A stretch of DNA of 64,000 nucleotides from Streptomyces sp. T12 (GTDB lineage Bacteria; Actinomycetota; Actinomycetes; Streptomycetales; Streptomycetaceae). Below the pieces are notes generated by a model. The model was not told the DNA's origin. It saw only the letters and a list, made by a program, of their open reading frames with translations, and did no database searches. The stretch is taken from positions 5,332,001 through 5,396,000 of the forward strand of contig NZ_CP117866.1 in the NCBI RefSeq assembly GCF_028736035.1, read 5' to 3'. This document shows positions 20,319 through 28,670 of the stretch, piece by piece. Position 1 is the first letter of the stretch. Every line of letters starts with the position of its first letter. Made by a program: the position numbers and the translations under genes.

Positions 20319-21583
20319 CCGCGCTGCGCCCCGAGCGCGAGTCCGGCGCCGCGTACGGGGAGTCCTTCACGGATTCCTACGGCGGCGCCGGCGACCAGGG
20401 CACCTCGTACGGGCAGCAGCCGTACGAGGAGTCCGGTGCGCTCGGGGAGTGGTACGGCGGGGAGGGGTACGTCGCTCAGGGGCAGGGCGCCGAGGGATAC
20501 GGCGCTGATGGCTACGGCGGCGAGGGCTATGGCGCTGATGGTTATGGCGCCGATGGTTATGGCGCCGATGGTTACGGTGCCGAGGGGGTTGCGGCGTCCC
20601 AGGAGCCGTATGCGGAACCGCACGTGGAGCCGTACATACCCCCGCCCGACGACGAGACCGTGGCGCTGCGGATACCCGATCCGCCGGCAGGCGAGTCCAT
20701 ATCGGCTTCTGCCGCCTCCTCAGCCTCTTCAGTCACGGGAACCCCTACGGGCGGCCGTGCGGCCCGTAGAAAGGCCGCCAAGCGGCGTCACGGGCGTCAT
20801 GGCGGCGTTCGTCAGGAGTCGGAGGCCACAGAGGCGGGCGAGAGCGGTTCGGAGGCCTCCCAGGCTCCCCTCTCGCGCGTGGAGGCCCGTAGGCAGGCGC
20901 GGGCGCGCAGGCCCAGTCCGGGCGTCCTTGCCAGCCGGGCGATCGGCGAGGTGTTCATCACCACCGGCGTGCTGATGCTGCTGTTCGTGAGCTACCAGTT
21001 GTGGTGGACGAACGTCCGGGCGCATGCGCAGGCGGACAAGGAGACGAGCAGCCTCCAGGACGACTGGGCGAGCGGCAAGCGGAACCCGGGGACGTTCGAG
21101 CCGGGGCAGGGTTTCGCCATCCTGCACATCCCGAAGCTGGATGTCGTCGTGCCGATAGCGGAGGGCGTCAGCAACAAGAAGGTGCTCGACCGGGGCATGG
21201 TCGGTCACTACGGCGAGGGCAAGCTGAAGACGGCGATGCCGGATGCCAAGACCGGCAACTTCGGGCTGGCGGGGCATCGCAATACGCATGGCGAACCGTT
21301 CCGGTACATCAACCGGCTCACGCCTGGTGATGAGATCGTCGTGGAGACGCAGGACAAGTATTTCGTCTACAAGATGGCGTCGATCCTGCCGGTGACGTCG
21401 CCGAGCAATGTGAGCGTGCTGGATCCGGTTCCGCCGGGGTCGGGTTTCACCAAGGCGGGCCGTTACATCACGCTCACCACGTGCACGCCGGAGTTCACCA
21501 GCAGGTACCGGTTGATCGTCTGGGGCAAGATGGTCGAGGAACGGCCGCGCAGCAAGGGCAAGCCGGATGCGCTCGTCAGTTAA
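20315..21583 (+). CDS. srtE1: class E sortase 2 of 3, with repetitive N-terminal region
   Basis: This 422-residue protein has a cytosolic low-complexity N-terminal region of about 200 residues containing seven GADGY-type repeats. A basic Ala/Arg segment, a membrane helix (IGEVFITTGVLMLLFVSYQLW) and the sortase domain follow. Catalytic His is in LAGHRNTHGEPF, Cys in LTTCTPEFTS and Arg in RYRLIVWGKM. The symbol is inferred from position after pabA as I recall for S. coelicolor SrtE1, which helps anchor chaplins; not verified by alignment. GTG 20315 overlaps the pabA stop. A TnpB element abuts its 3' end. Confidence 0.88.
   Translation: MTALRPERESGAAYGESFTDSYGGAGDQGTSYGQQPYEESGALGEWYGGEGYVAQGQGAEGYGADGYGGEGYGADGYGADGYGADGYGAEGVAASQEPYAEPHVEPYIPPPDDETVALRIPDPPAGESISASAASSASSVTGTPTGGRAARRKAAKRRHGRHGGVRQESEATEAGESGSEASQAPLSRVEARRQARARRPSPGVLASRAIGEVFITTGVLMLLFVSYQLWWTNVRAHAQADKETSSLQDDWASGKRNPGTFEPGQGFAILHIPKLDVVVPIAEGVSNKKVLDRGMVGHYGEGKLKTAMPDAKTGNFGLAGHRNTHGEPFRYINRLTPGDEIVVETQDKYFVYKMASILPVTSPSNVSVLDPVPPGSGFTKAGRYITLTTCTPEFTSRYRLIVWGKMVEERPRSKGKPDALVS
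20486..20590 (+). repeat. seven 15-base coding repeats (GADGY)
   Basis: In-frame 15-base units such as GGCGCTGATGGTTAT encode Gly-Ala-Asp-Gly-Tyr in the sortase N-terminal region. The last copy is degenerate. Confidence 0.95.
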
Positions 21584-22820
21584 GGGCAGTTGGCTTCCTT
21601 CCCCTCCTTGAGGAGGGGAATTCCTGCGGCTCGCGCCGTAGGGCTTCCTGCTTCGTCGCCGACTGCCCGCCCGGAGTGCTCCGTTGAGGTCTTACACCGG
21701 CTCCACAGGCCGACACCGCCAGCCCGGCGGCCAAGAGGTTCTTCGCTGCGTTCACGTCCCGGTCGTGGGTCGTGCCACAGCTGTCGCATGTCCAGGTGCG
21801 GACGCTGAGCGGCATCTTGTCCTGCAAGCTTCCGCAGGTGGAGCAGAGCTTGGACGAAGGGAACCAGCGGTCGACCGCGATCACTTCGCGGCCGTACCAG
21901 TGGGCTTTGTACTCCAGCAGGCTCCTGAACTCGCTCCACGCCGCATCGGAGATGGCGCGCGCGAGGTGGCCGTTCTTCAGCAGGTTCCGAACCGTGAGGT
22001 CCTCGATCACGATCGTTTGGTTTTCACGAACGAGCCGAGTGGTGATCTGATGCAAGTGGTCACGCCTGCGATCGGCGATCCGGGCGTGGACCTTGGCGAC
22101 TTTCCGGCGTGCCTTCTCCCGGTTGTTGCTGCCCTTGGTCTTGCGGGCATGCTGCCGCTGAGCCTTGGCCAGGCGGTCGCGGTCCCGCCGTTCGTGCCGG
22201 GGATTTGTGATCTTCTCTCCGGTCGACAGGGTCAGCAGGTGGTCGAGCCCAGCGTCCACGCCGATTGCCGTGCCGGTTGCCGGGAGCGGCTTGACGGACG
22301 GATCCTCGCACAGCAGGGACACGTACCAGCGGCCCGCGGCGTCCTGGGACACGGTCACCATGGACGGCGACACGCCTTCCGGGAGGGGACGGGACCACAC
22401 GATGTCCAGCGGTTCCGTCATCTTGGCCAGGGTCAGCTTTCCGTTCCGAAACCGGAACGCGCTGGAGGTGTACTCCGCGGATTTGCGGGACCTCTTCTTC
22501 GACTTGAACCGCGGGTACTTGGCCCGCTTGGAGAAGAAGTGGGTGAACGCGGCCTGCAAGTGCCTCAGGCACTGCTGGAGCGGGACGGAGGAGACATCGT
22601 TGAGGAATGCGAGTTCCTCAGTCTGCTTCCACGCCGTCAGCATCGCCGACGTTGCGTTGTAGTTGACCCGTTCCTGCCGCAGCGCCCACGCCTCAGTACG
22701 TGCCGAGAGCGCCAGGTTGTAGACCTTCCGCACGCATCCGAACGTACGCGACAGCTCAGCTGCCTGCGCATCGGTCGGATAGAAGCGGTACTTGAACGCC
22801 CGCTTCACATGAGTGGCCAT
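21576..22820 (-). CDS. tnpB: TnpB family RNA-guided nuclease (IS200/IS605-type)
   Basis: This 414-residue TnpB is a transposon-encoded nuclease guided by RNA from the element's right end. It has an N-terminal helix-turn-helix (RAFKYRFYPTDAQAAELSRTFG) and RuvC-like motifs with acidic residues in GVDAGLDHLL, VIEDLTVRNL and THDRDVNAAKNLL. The zinc finger is CSTCG...CDSCG. The catalytic triad appears intact. No TnpA transposase lies next to it, so mobility would need help in trans. The C-terminal residues and stop codon come from flanking host DNA that overlaps the sortase 3' end. ATG 22820 has a weak site; a later start is possible. Confidence 0.93.
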   Translation of the reverse strand: MATHVKRAFKYRFYPTDAQAAELSRTFGCVRKVYNLALSARTEAWALRQERVNYNATSAMLTAWKQTEELAFLNDVSSVPLQQCLRHLQAAFTHFFSKRAKYPRFKSKKRSRKSAEYTSSAFRFRNGKLTLAKMTEPLDIVWSRPLPEGVSPSMVTVSQDAAGRWYVSLLCEDPSVKPLPATGTAIGVDAGLDHLLTLSTGEKITNPRHERRDRDRLAKAQRQHARKTKGSNNREKARRKVAKVHARIADRRRDHLHQITTRLVRENQTIVIEDLTVRNLLKNGHLARAISDAAWSEFRSLLEYKAHWYGREVIAVDRWFPSSKLCSTCGSLQDKMPLSVRTWTCDSCGTTHDRDVNAAKNLLAAGLAVSACGAGVRPQRSTPGGQSATKQEALRREPQEFPSSRRGRKPTALN

Positions 22821-22842
22821 GGCTCACAAACTATCATGTCAA
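21590..22842 (-). mobile_element. TnpB-only IS200/IS605-like element
   Basis: The right end (tnpB direction) has a hairpin CCCCTCCT/AGGAGGGG at 21601-21618, then AAGGAAGCCAA ending near 21590. The left boundary is proposed at TTGAC (GTCAA on +, 22838-22842), a typical target/TAM motif, inside a CTCACAA...TTGTGAG inverted repeat (22823-22850). No target duplication is expected for this family. The exact ends are estimates. Confidence 0.65.
21591..21760 (-). ncRNA. predicted right-end guide (omega/reRNA) of the TnpB element
   Basis: By analogy with characterised TnpB systems, an RNA should overlap the 3' part of tnpB and end at the right-end hairpin, with its guide in the flanking DNA. The first 20 guide bases would be CTGCCCTTAACTGACGAGCG (21589 downward), from the sortase 3' end. 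The 5' end is not visible. Confidence 0.4.
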
Positions 22843-22930
22843 CTTGTGAGTACCTGATGAATTATCAGTGGTGGACACCGAATCGTCCTGGCGGCGACTC
22901 GGCTCTCCCCGCCCTGTTCTGCAGGAGTAC

Positions 22931-22965
22931 GTTTCCTTCCCGGCCTGAAGGCCAGGGCATCCACG
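22931..22965 (-). repeat. solo right-end-like hairpin, second TnpB relic
   Basis: Read on the minus strand, this stretch has a GGCC TTCA GGCC stem-loop followed by GGGAAGGAA. It is laid out like the right end at 21591-21618 (CCTCCTCAAGGAGG then GGGAAGGAA). No tnpB precedes it, so it may be the remnant of a second element in the leader of the third sortase gene. Confidence 0.45.
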
Positions 22966-22975
22966 GAGGACCCCG

Positions 22976-23728
22976 ATGAACGTGGCAGCGACTACCGAAG
23001 GCGCACCAGAGGAAACCAACGCGCCCCCGCCACGCCGCCGGGGTATGGGTCGGATCGCGATGGCGGTCAGTGTGTTCGGCGAACTCCTCATCACAGCGGG
23101 CCTGGTGCTCGGCCTGTTCGTTGTCTACTCCCTGTGGTGGACGAACGTCGTCGCCGACCGCGCGGCGGCGAAGCAGGCCGACAAGGTCCGTGACACCTGG
23201 GCCCACCAGGACGAGGGTTCCGGCCGCCCCGCCGAGTTCGACTCGAAGAACGGCATCGGCTTCCTGCACGTGCCCACGATGAGCGGGGACGACATCCTGG
23301 TCGAGAAGGGCACGTCGACGAAGATCCTCAACGACGGCGTCGCCGGCTACTACACCGACCCGGTCAAGGCGACCCTGCCGACCTCGGGCAAGAAGGGCAA
23401 CTTCTCCGTCGCCGCTCACCGCGACGGCCACGGCGCGGAGTTCCACAACATCCACAAGATCGAGAAGGGCGACCCGATCGTCTTCGAGACGAAGGACAAG
23501 TGGTACGTCTACAAGGTCTACGCCGTGCTTCCCGAGACCTCGAAGTACAACGTCAAGGTCCTGTCCGCCGTCCCGAAGGAGTCGGGCAAGACGAAGGCGG
23601 GCCGCTACATCACGTTGACGACCTGCACGCCGGTGTACACGAGCCGGTATCGGTATGTGGTGTGGGGGGAGCTGGTGCGGGTGGAGAAGGTGGATGGGGA
23701 GCGGACGTTGCCGGAGGAGTTGCGCTGA
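22976..23728 (+). CDS. srtE2: class E sortase 3 of 3
   Basis: This 250-residue sortase has a membrane anchor (MAVSVFGELLITAGLVLGLFVVYSLWW). Catalytic His is in NFSVAAHRDGHGAEF, Cys in TLTTCTPVYTS and Arg in RYRYVVWGEL. The anchor regions of sortases 2 and 3 are clearly similar (LWWTNV in both), suggesting duplication. The symbol is inferred from position, since S. coelicolor SrtE1 and SrtE2 are adjacent and here a TnpB element separates them; not verified by alignment. GGAGGACCCC precedes ATG 22976. Strong hairpins follow the stop. Confidence 0.88.
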   Translation: MNVAATTEGAPEETNAPPPRRRGMGRIAMAVSVFGELLITAGLVLGLFVVYSLWWTNVVADRAAAKQADKVRDTWAHQDEGSGRPAEFDSKNGIGFLHVPTMSGDDILVEKGTSTKILNDGVAGYYTDPVKATLPTSGKKGNFSVAAHRDGHGAEFHNIHKIEKGDPIVFETKDKWYVYKVYAVLPETSKYNVKVLSAVPKESGKTKAGRYITLTTCTPVYTSRYRYVVWGELVRVEKVDGERTLPEELR

Positions 23729-23755
23729 CAGACCTCCTTGCAGGGAGTCTGTCAC
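23727..23755 (+). terminator. terminator hairpin after sortase 3
   Basis: The arms TGACAGAC and GTCTGTCA, with an imperfect inner stem, lie at the stop codon. Confidence 0.75.
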
Positions 23756-23765
23756 TTAGCATGAC

Positions 23766-23809
23766 GGAGGCCCGAAAGTCGCACCTACTCTTGCGGCTTT
23801 CGGGCCTCC
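23766..23809 (+). terminator. second, larger terminator hairpin
   Basis: The arms GGAGGCCCGAAAG and CTTTCGGGCCTCC pair perfectly, with GCG/CGC extending inward. Confidence 0.8.
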
Positions 23810-24068
23810 GTGGATCGTGCCCTGCCTACTCCAAGATCCTCAGCGGTTTTCCGGCGCTCCACTCCTCAAGCACCTTACGGCGTACGGCGGCGATGCTCGG
23901 GGACCTCAGTAGTGAGGGGGACAACTCGCCACGTAGAGCGCGCCGTCCGCGCCGTACAGAATCTTTGCCGACCCGATGAACAAAGCCCGTACTTCCATCC
24001 GGCCCAGAAAGAACCACCTATCGCTTCCGATCAAAAAGAAGGAACTTTACCCAACATTCAACTTTAGG
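23810..24068. other. 259-base stretch at the edge of an atypical islet
   Basis: Base composition drops visibly from the G+C-rich background toward a more even mix (many AA, TT, AT steps after about 23960). I see no gene here. Confidence 0.4.
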
Positions 24069-24497
24069 TCACCGCGGCCAGATTCGAGTCCAGTTACCGC
24101 ACCCAACATCCAGGACGCATTCGGCCACATCCACGGAAGCCACTTCCGAAACGAAGACACTAAAGCTCATGGAGCCGTATTGCGAGTCGTTGGCACCCGT
24201 CCTGTCCTCACCGGTGTGATGCTGATAGTTCCCACTAATCTTGAACTTCTGCCTTATCGTTGCGGTCGCCGCGTGGTTATCCGCCTTTGTGTCCTTCACC
24301 TGCCCCTGAACGTGTAGCTTGCCGTCGGCTCCAGACGTAACCGTGATCGATCCCCAGGTGTGCGCGCCCACGACATCCGCGGGAGTGCCTTGCGTATTCC
24401 AGTCATAAGTAGCGGCACTAGCCGGCGAGGTTCCGATGGCTATACCGACGACGGAAGCGCCAGCGATTGCCGCGAATCGGGAAAGCGGCCTTGCCAT
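24069..24497 (-). CDS. small secreted protein, atypical composition
   Basis: This 142-residue protein has a clear signal peptide (MARPLSRFAAIAGASVVGIA, cut near ASAAT). The mature part is beta-rich (HTWGSITVTSGADGKLHVQG, then QVKDTKADNHAATATIRQKF) with two cysteines near the end (ECVLDVGCGNW) that could pair. Codon use is unlike the neighbours, with ATA, AGG, AGT and TTT codons that are rare in Streptomyces, indicating recent transfer. GGAGGAGAT directly precedes the ATG. It resembles small exported Streptomyces proteins of unknown function; no enzymatic motif is seen. Confidence 0.75.
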   Translation of the reverse strand: MARPLSRFAAIAGASVVGIAIGTSPASAATYDWNTQGTPADVVGAHTWGSITVTSGADGKLHVQGQVKDTKADNHAATATIRQKFKISGNYQHHTGEDRTGANDSQYGSMSFSVFVSEVASVDVAECVLDVGCGNWTRIWPR

Positions 24498-24945
24498 ATC
24501 TCCTCCAGAGTAAAGGAAGTAAATGTCCTCTCATCGTATATCAAGCGGACCTGCCGTCCAGTAGTAGGACATGCAATTCGAGCCATATGGCGATTCGCGC
24601 CTGGCGAATATTAGCCCGCGTGGCCTCTACTCAAAGAGGCGATATGATGCATTTAGTGAATTGCGGTTGATTCTCTTCAGGGTAATCTGTCGGGTCGTGG
24701 CGCTGCTGGAATGAAGCACGCTTCCTGACATCAATGTCGGCAGATGGCATCAACTCGATGCGGCTCACGCAGAAGGCGCAGGGCTCGCTGGCGTTGCGAG
24801 GCTCAGCAGCCCTGATTGCCGTGGGTGCATTCTTCACCTTCGGTACGAGGTGCCTCATACTCGGCGCGCTGGAGTGCTCGGCCGCTGGCCGCCGGGGCCG
24901 CGGGAAATCCCATCCGCCAGCCTCGGTGAGTGTCTACAGTAAGTG
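24498..24945. other. 448-base stretch without a convincing gene
   Basis: Composition is still atypical until about 24700. Short frames exist on both strands (for example a 75-codon minus frame with EPCAFCVSRIELMPSADIDV), but none has a good ribosome site or family signal. It could hold gene fragments. Confidence 0.35.
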
Positions 24946-24976
24946 AGCCCGGGCGCCGAGTTCGGGCGCCTGGGCT
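24946..24976 (-). terminator. terminator of the pknB operon
   Basis: The stem AGCCCGGGCGCC / GGCGCCTGGGCT (one G-T pair) around GAGTTCG lies just past the pknB stop on the minus strand. Confidence 0.75.
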
Positions 24977-24994
24977 TCACTCATTCGTGTCGGG

Positions 24995-27025
24995 TCAGTC
25001 CTCTGTGCGGGCGGACGTTCCCGTTGCACCACCGAAGATCTGGCCGTCGTTGTCGCCGCCGCCGTTGTTTCCGCCGTTGTTGCCGAAACTCAGGGTGGTC
25101 AGCGTGACCTGGGTGCCTGCCGGGTCGTCGACCTGTTGGTTGGCCTTCGGGTCCTGGTCGGTGACGAAGGCGGTGTCGCTCTGGTCGTTGCCGTTGGCGA
25201 ACTGGATGTTGGTGAAGCCAGCTGCCTGCAGCGTCTGCTTGGCCTGGCCCACCGTCTGGCCCACGACATTCGGCACCTGCGTCTTCTGCTGGGCCTGCTT
25301 GCCGATCTGGATGGTCACCGTGGAGTTCTTGTCGGCCTGGCTGTTCGCCTCCGGCGACGTCGCGATGACCTTGCCGATCTGGTTCGGGTCCTGGGTCTCC
25401 GCCTCGACGCAGTTGCCGACCAGGTCGTTGGCCGTCATCTGGGCCTTCGCCTCGTCGCAGGACTTGCCGAGGACGTCCGGCACGGTGGCCTTCTCCTCCT
25501 CCTTGGCGACGGTGAGGGTGATCGTCGAGCCCTTCTCGACTTCCTCACCGCGCGGCGGGTCCTGGTCGAGGACGGTGCCCGGGTCGTCGGAGGAGACCTC
25601 ACGTGTCTCCGTCTTGATCTCGAACTGGTAGTCGTCGGCTCCGAGCTTGGTCCTGGCCTCTTCCAGGCTCAAGCCGATCACGCTCGGCACAGTCACCTTC
25701 GGCGCACCGGTCGACACCACGACGTTGACCGTGGAGTTCTTCTCGACCGGGGTCTTGGAGTCAGGGTCCTGGTCGCAGATCTTGCCCACGGGCTGGTCCG
25801 CGCACTCCTTCTTGGTGACCTGCCCCAGCTTGAGGTCGACGTTGGCGAGAAGTTCCTTGGCGCTGTTCTGGGTCTCGCCGACGAGGCTCGGAACAGGCAC
25901 CTGGTTGTTGCTCGCGCTCTTCCCGTCGAACACCCACTTGCCGATCAGAACCGCACCCACGAGAACCAGTACGGCCGCGACGACCAGCAGGATCGTCGAG
26001 GTGTTGGACTTCTTCTGGCGGCGCCGGTCGACGCGGTCGTCGTAGCCGTAGCCACCGTCGTCGGGGTTCATGGGCGGCAGCATCGACGTGGCGCCGGCGT
26101 CCGTGGCGCGCAGGGCCGTGGTCGGCTGGTCGTCGGGGTAGCCGCCGTAGCCGACGGAGCCCATGGCCGCGGTCGCCGCGACCGGCTGGCCGTCGAGGCA
26201 GGCCTCGATGTCGGCGCGCATCTCGTCGGCCGACTGGTAGCGGTAGTTGGGGTCCTTGGTCAGCGCCTTCAGGACGATCGCGTCCATCTCGGGCGTGATC
26301 TCGGGGTCGAAGACAGAGGGGGCCTGGGGCTCCTCGCGGACGTGCTGGTAGGCGACCGCGACCGGGGAGTCGCCCACGAAGGGCGGGCGGACCGTCAGGA
26401 GCTCGTAGAGCAGACAGCCCGTCGAGTACAGGTCCGAGCGGGCATCCACCTGCTCGCCCTTGGCCTGCTCCGGCGAGAGGTACTGGGCGGTGCCGATGAC
26501 GGCCGCGGTCTGGGTCATCGTCATGCCGGAGTCGCCCATGGCGCGGGCGATGCCGAAGTCCATCACCTTGACCTGGCCGTTGCGCGTCAGCATGACGTTC
26601 GCGGGCTTGATGTCGCGGTGGACGATGCCGCTGCGGTGGGCGTACTCGAGACCCTGGAGGATGCCGATGGTCATCTCCATGGCGCGCTCCGGCAGCAGCT
26701 TGCGGCCGGAGTGAAGCAGTTCCCGCAGTGTGGAGCCGTCCACGTACTCCATGACGATGTACGGGATCGACACGTTGTCGATGTAGTCCTCGCCCGTGTC
26801 GTAGACCGCGACGATCGCGGGATGGTTGAGCGAGGCGGCCGACTGGGCCTCCCGGCGGAACCGGGCCTGGAAGGACGGGTCGCGCGCGAGGTCTGCTCGC
26901 AGCGTCTTCACCGCCACGGTGCGGCCGAGGCGGGTGTCATGCGCGAGGTAGACCTCCGCCATGCCACCACGACCGAGCACCTGGCCCAGTTCGTACCGGC
27001 CGCCGAGGCGACGCGGCTCTTCCAT
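24995..27025 (-). CDS. pknB: PASTA-domain Ser/Thr protein kinase (PknB/Stk1 type)
   Basis: This 676-residue receptor kinase senses cell-wall fragments and phosphorylates division and wall-synthesis proteins. The kinase domain (residues 1-270) has GRGGMAEVYLA, Lys in VAVKTLRADLA, IVHRDIKPANVML, DFGIARAM and the activation loop TMTQTAAVIGTAQYLSPEQA. A juxtamembrane linker, one membrane helix (ILLVVAAVLVLVGAVLIGKWV) and four extracellular PASTA repeats (about 375-645) follow, each opening with a (V/T)PSLVG or VPNVVG-like motif. The tail is Gly/Asn-rich. It is the last gene of the fhaA-fhaB-pstP-rodA-pbpA-pknB block; a 169-base gap before it may hold its own promoter. Confidence 0.96.
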   Translation of the reverse strand: MEEPRRLGGRYELGQVLGRGGMAEVYLAHDTRLGRTVAVKTLRADLARDPSFQARFRREAQSAASLNHPAIVAVYDTGEDYIDNVSIPYIVMEYVDGSTLRELLHSGRKLLPERAMEMTIGILQGLEYAHRSGIVHRDIKPANVMLTRNGQVKVMDFGIARAMGDSGMTMTQTAAVIGTAQYLSPEQAKGEQVDARSDLYSTGCLLYELLTVRPPFVGDSPVAVAYQHVREEPQAPSVFDPEITPEMDAIVLKALTKDPNYRYQSADEMRADIEACLDGQPVAATAAMGSVGYGGYPDDQPTTALRATDAGATSMLPPMNPDDGGYGYDDRVDRRRQKKSNTSTILLVVAAVLVLVGAVLIGKWVFDGKSASNNQVPVPSLVGETQNSAKELLANVDLKLGQVTKKECADQPVGKICDQDPDSKTPVEKNSTVNVVVSTGAPKVTVPSVIGLSLEEARTKLGADDYQFEIKTETREVSSDDPGTVLDQDPPRGEEVEKGSTITLTVAKEEEKATVPDVLGKSCDEAKAQMTANDLVGNCVEAETQDPNQIGKVIATSPEANSQADKNSTVTIQIGKQAQQKTQVPNVVGQTVGQAKQTLQAAGFTNIQFANGNDQSDTAFVTDQDPKANQQVDDPAGTQVTLTTLSFGNNGGNNGGGDNDGQIFGGATGTSARTED

Positions 27026-27194
27026 AGCTACCTACCAGCCCTCTCCGTCGGTCCCGCCCTCACCCTTGTGGGTGTGACGGTGGTCCGTCCGGGCATACCG
27101 TACCCGGCTCATCTTGTGTGACCTGGCCAAGCTCGTAACCCGATACAGGACCGGTATCGCAACGTGCACCGATGTGAAGGGGGCGTGAGCGGGG

Positions 27195-28670
27195 TCACTT
27201 CTTGTTGCCGATGACCGCCTCCATGACGCTCTTGGCGATCGGGGCCGCGAGGCCGCCGCCGGAGATGTCGTCGCGGACCGCCGCGTCGTCCTCGATCACC
27301 ACGGCCACGGCCACCGGCGAGCTGCCGTCGGAGAGCTTGGCGTAGGAGATGAACCACGCGTACGGGTTCTCGCTGTTCTCGACACCGTGCTGAGCCGTAC
27401 CGGTCTTGCCACCCACCTTGACGCCCGAGATCCGGGCGTTCCTGCCGGTGCCGTCCTCGACGACCGTCTCCATCATCGACTGCAGGATCTGGGCGTTCTC
27501 CGCCGACAGCGGCTTGCTCATCTCCTCGGGGCCGGTCTTCTCGAGGGGGTCGAGGTTGTGCGTCTGGATCTCGTCGACCATGTACGGCTTCATCAGCGTG
27601 CCGTCGTTGGCGACGGCCGAGGCGACCATGGCCATCTGCAGGGGGGTGGCGGCGGTGTTGAACTGGCCGATGGAGGACAGCGCGGTCTCCGAGGGGTTCA
27701 TGTTGTCGGAGAACACGGACGCGCTGGTGCGGGTCGGCGTGAACTGCTCCTCGGTGAAGCCGAACTTCTTGGCCTCCTCCAGCATCGCGTCGTTGCCGAG
27801 GTCGGAGCCGACCTTGCCGAAGACGGTGTTGCAGGAGTACTGGAGGGCGACCCGCAGCGTCGCGTTCTCGCAGGGGATGTTGCCCTCGTTGGGCAGCTTG
27901 GTGGTGGTGCCCTCCATGACCCACGGGTCCGGCGACTTCGTCTTCTCGTCCGCGGTCTTGTACAGCCCGTTCTCCAGCGCCGCGGCCGCGGTGACGACCT
28001 TGAAGGTCGATCCGGGCGGGTAGACCTCGCGCAGCGCCCGGTTGAGCATCGGGTCGTCGGGGTTGTTCTTCTTGTCGAGCTTCTTCCAGGCCTCCGCGTC
28101 GGACTCACCGCCGCCGGCGATCGTGGAGGGGTCGTACGACGGGAAGGAGGCCAGCGCCAGGATCTTGCCGGTGGACGGCTCGATGGCGGCGACGGCGCCC
28201 TTGCCGCCCTGCTTCTTCAGGCCGGCGTACGCGGCCTTCTGCGCGGCGGCGTTGAGGGTCGTGACGACGTTGCCGCCCTCCTTCTCCTTACCCGTGATCA
28301 TGTCGAGGGTGTTGCGGAAGAAGAGCCGGTCGTCGGTGCCGCTGAGGATGCCGTCCTCGATGGACTCCAGCTGGTTGGCGCCGTAGGCCTGCGAGACGAA
28401 GCCGGTGACGGGCGCCCACATGGCGCCGTTCTTGTACGTGCGCTTGAACTTGAAGTCGCCCGACGTGGTCTCCGTGTGCCCGGTGATCGGGTTGCCGCCG
28501 ACGATTATGTCGCCGCGGGGCGTGGCGTAGCGGGCGATGAGGACCCGGCGGTTGTCGGGGTCCTCCCGCAGGGAGTCGGCCTTGACGTACTGGAGCCAGT
28601 TGTCGCGGATGAGCAGGGCCAGGACGAGGAGGCCGCAGAAGATCGCGATCCGGCGCAGGGGCTTGTTCAT
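27195..28670 (-). CDS. pbpA: class B penicillin-binding protein (PbpA)
   Basis: This 491-residue transpeptidase cross-links peptidoglycan. A membrane anchor sits at residues 5-25 (RIAIFCGLLVLALLIRD). The PBP dimerisation domain and the transpeptidase domain follow, with SXXK in PPGSTFKVVTA, SXN in QYSCNTVFG and KTG in GGKTGTAQHG. In actinobacteria PbpA pairs with the SEDS protein RodA, encoded directly upstream here with a four-base ATGA overlap. This coupling suggests matched production of glycosyltransferase and transpeptidase. ATG 28670 is supported by the overlap. Confidence 0.96.
   Translation of the reverse strand: MNKPLRRIAIFCGLLVLALLIRDNWLQYVKADSLREDPDNRRVLIARYATPRGDIIVGGNPITGHTETTSGDFKFKRTYKNGAMWAPVTGFVSQAYGANQLESIEDGILSGTDDRLFFRNTLDMITGKEKEGGNVVTTLNAAAQKAAYAGLKKQGGKGAVAAIEPSTGKILALASFPSYDPSTIAGGGESDAEAWKKLDKKNNPDDPMLNRALREVYPPGSTFKVVTAAAALENGLYKTADEKTKSPDPWVMEGTTTKLPNEGNIPCENATLRVALQYSCNTVFGKVGSDLGNDAMLEEAKKFGFTEEQFTPTRTSASVFSDNMNPSETALSSIGQFNTAATPLQMAMVASAVANDGTLMKPYMVDEIQTHNLDPLEKTGPEEMSKPLSAENAQILQSMMETVVEDGTGRNARISGVKVGGKTGTAQHGVENSENPYAWFISYAKLSDGSSPVAVAVVIEDDAAVRDDISGGGLAAPIAKSVMEAVIGNKK

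Noticed and set aside
20486..20590. Short tandem repeats resembling a CRISPR array
   Set aside because: The units are contiguous, 15 bases long and in frame within the sortase gene, with no spacers and no cas genes.
21576..22820. TnpB as a nuclease-dead regulator (TldR type)
   Set aside because: The three RuvC acidic residues and the zinc finger all appear present, so nothing suggests loss of catalysis.
24631..24946. Short open frames on both strands of the atypical islet
   Set aside because: No ribosome site, no family signal, and the two strands compete equally. Left as unassigned.
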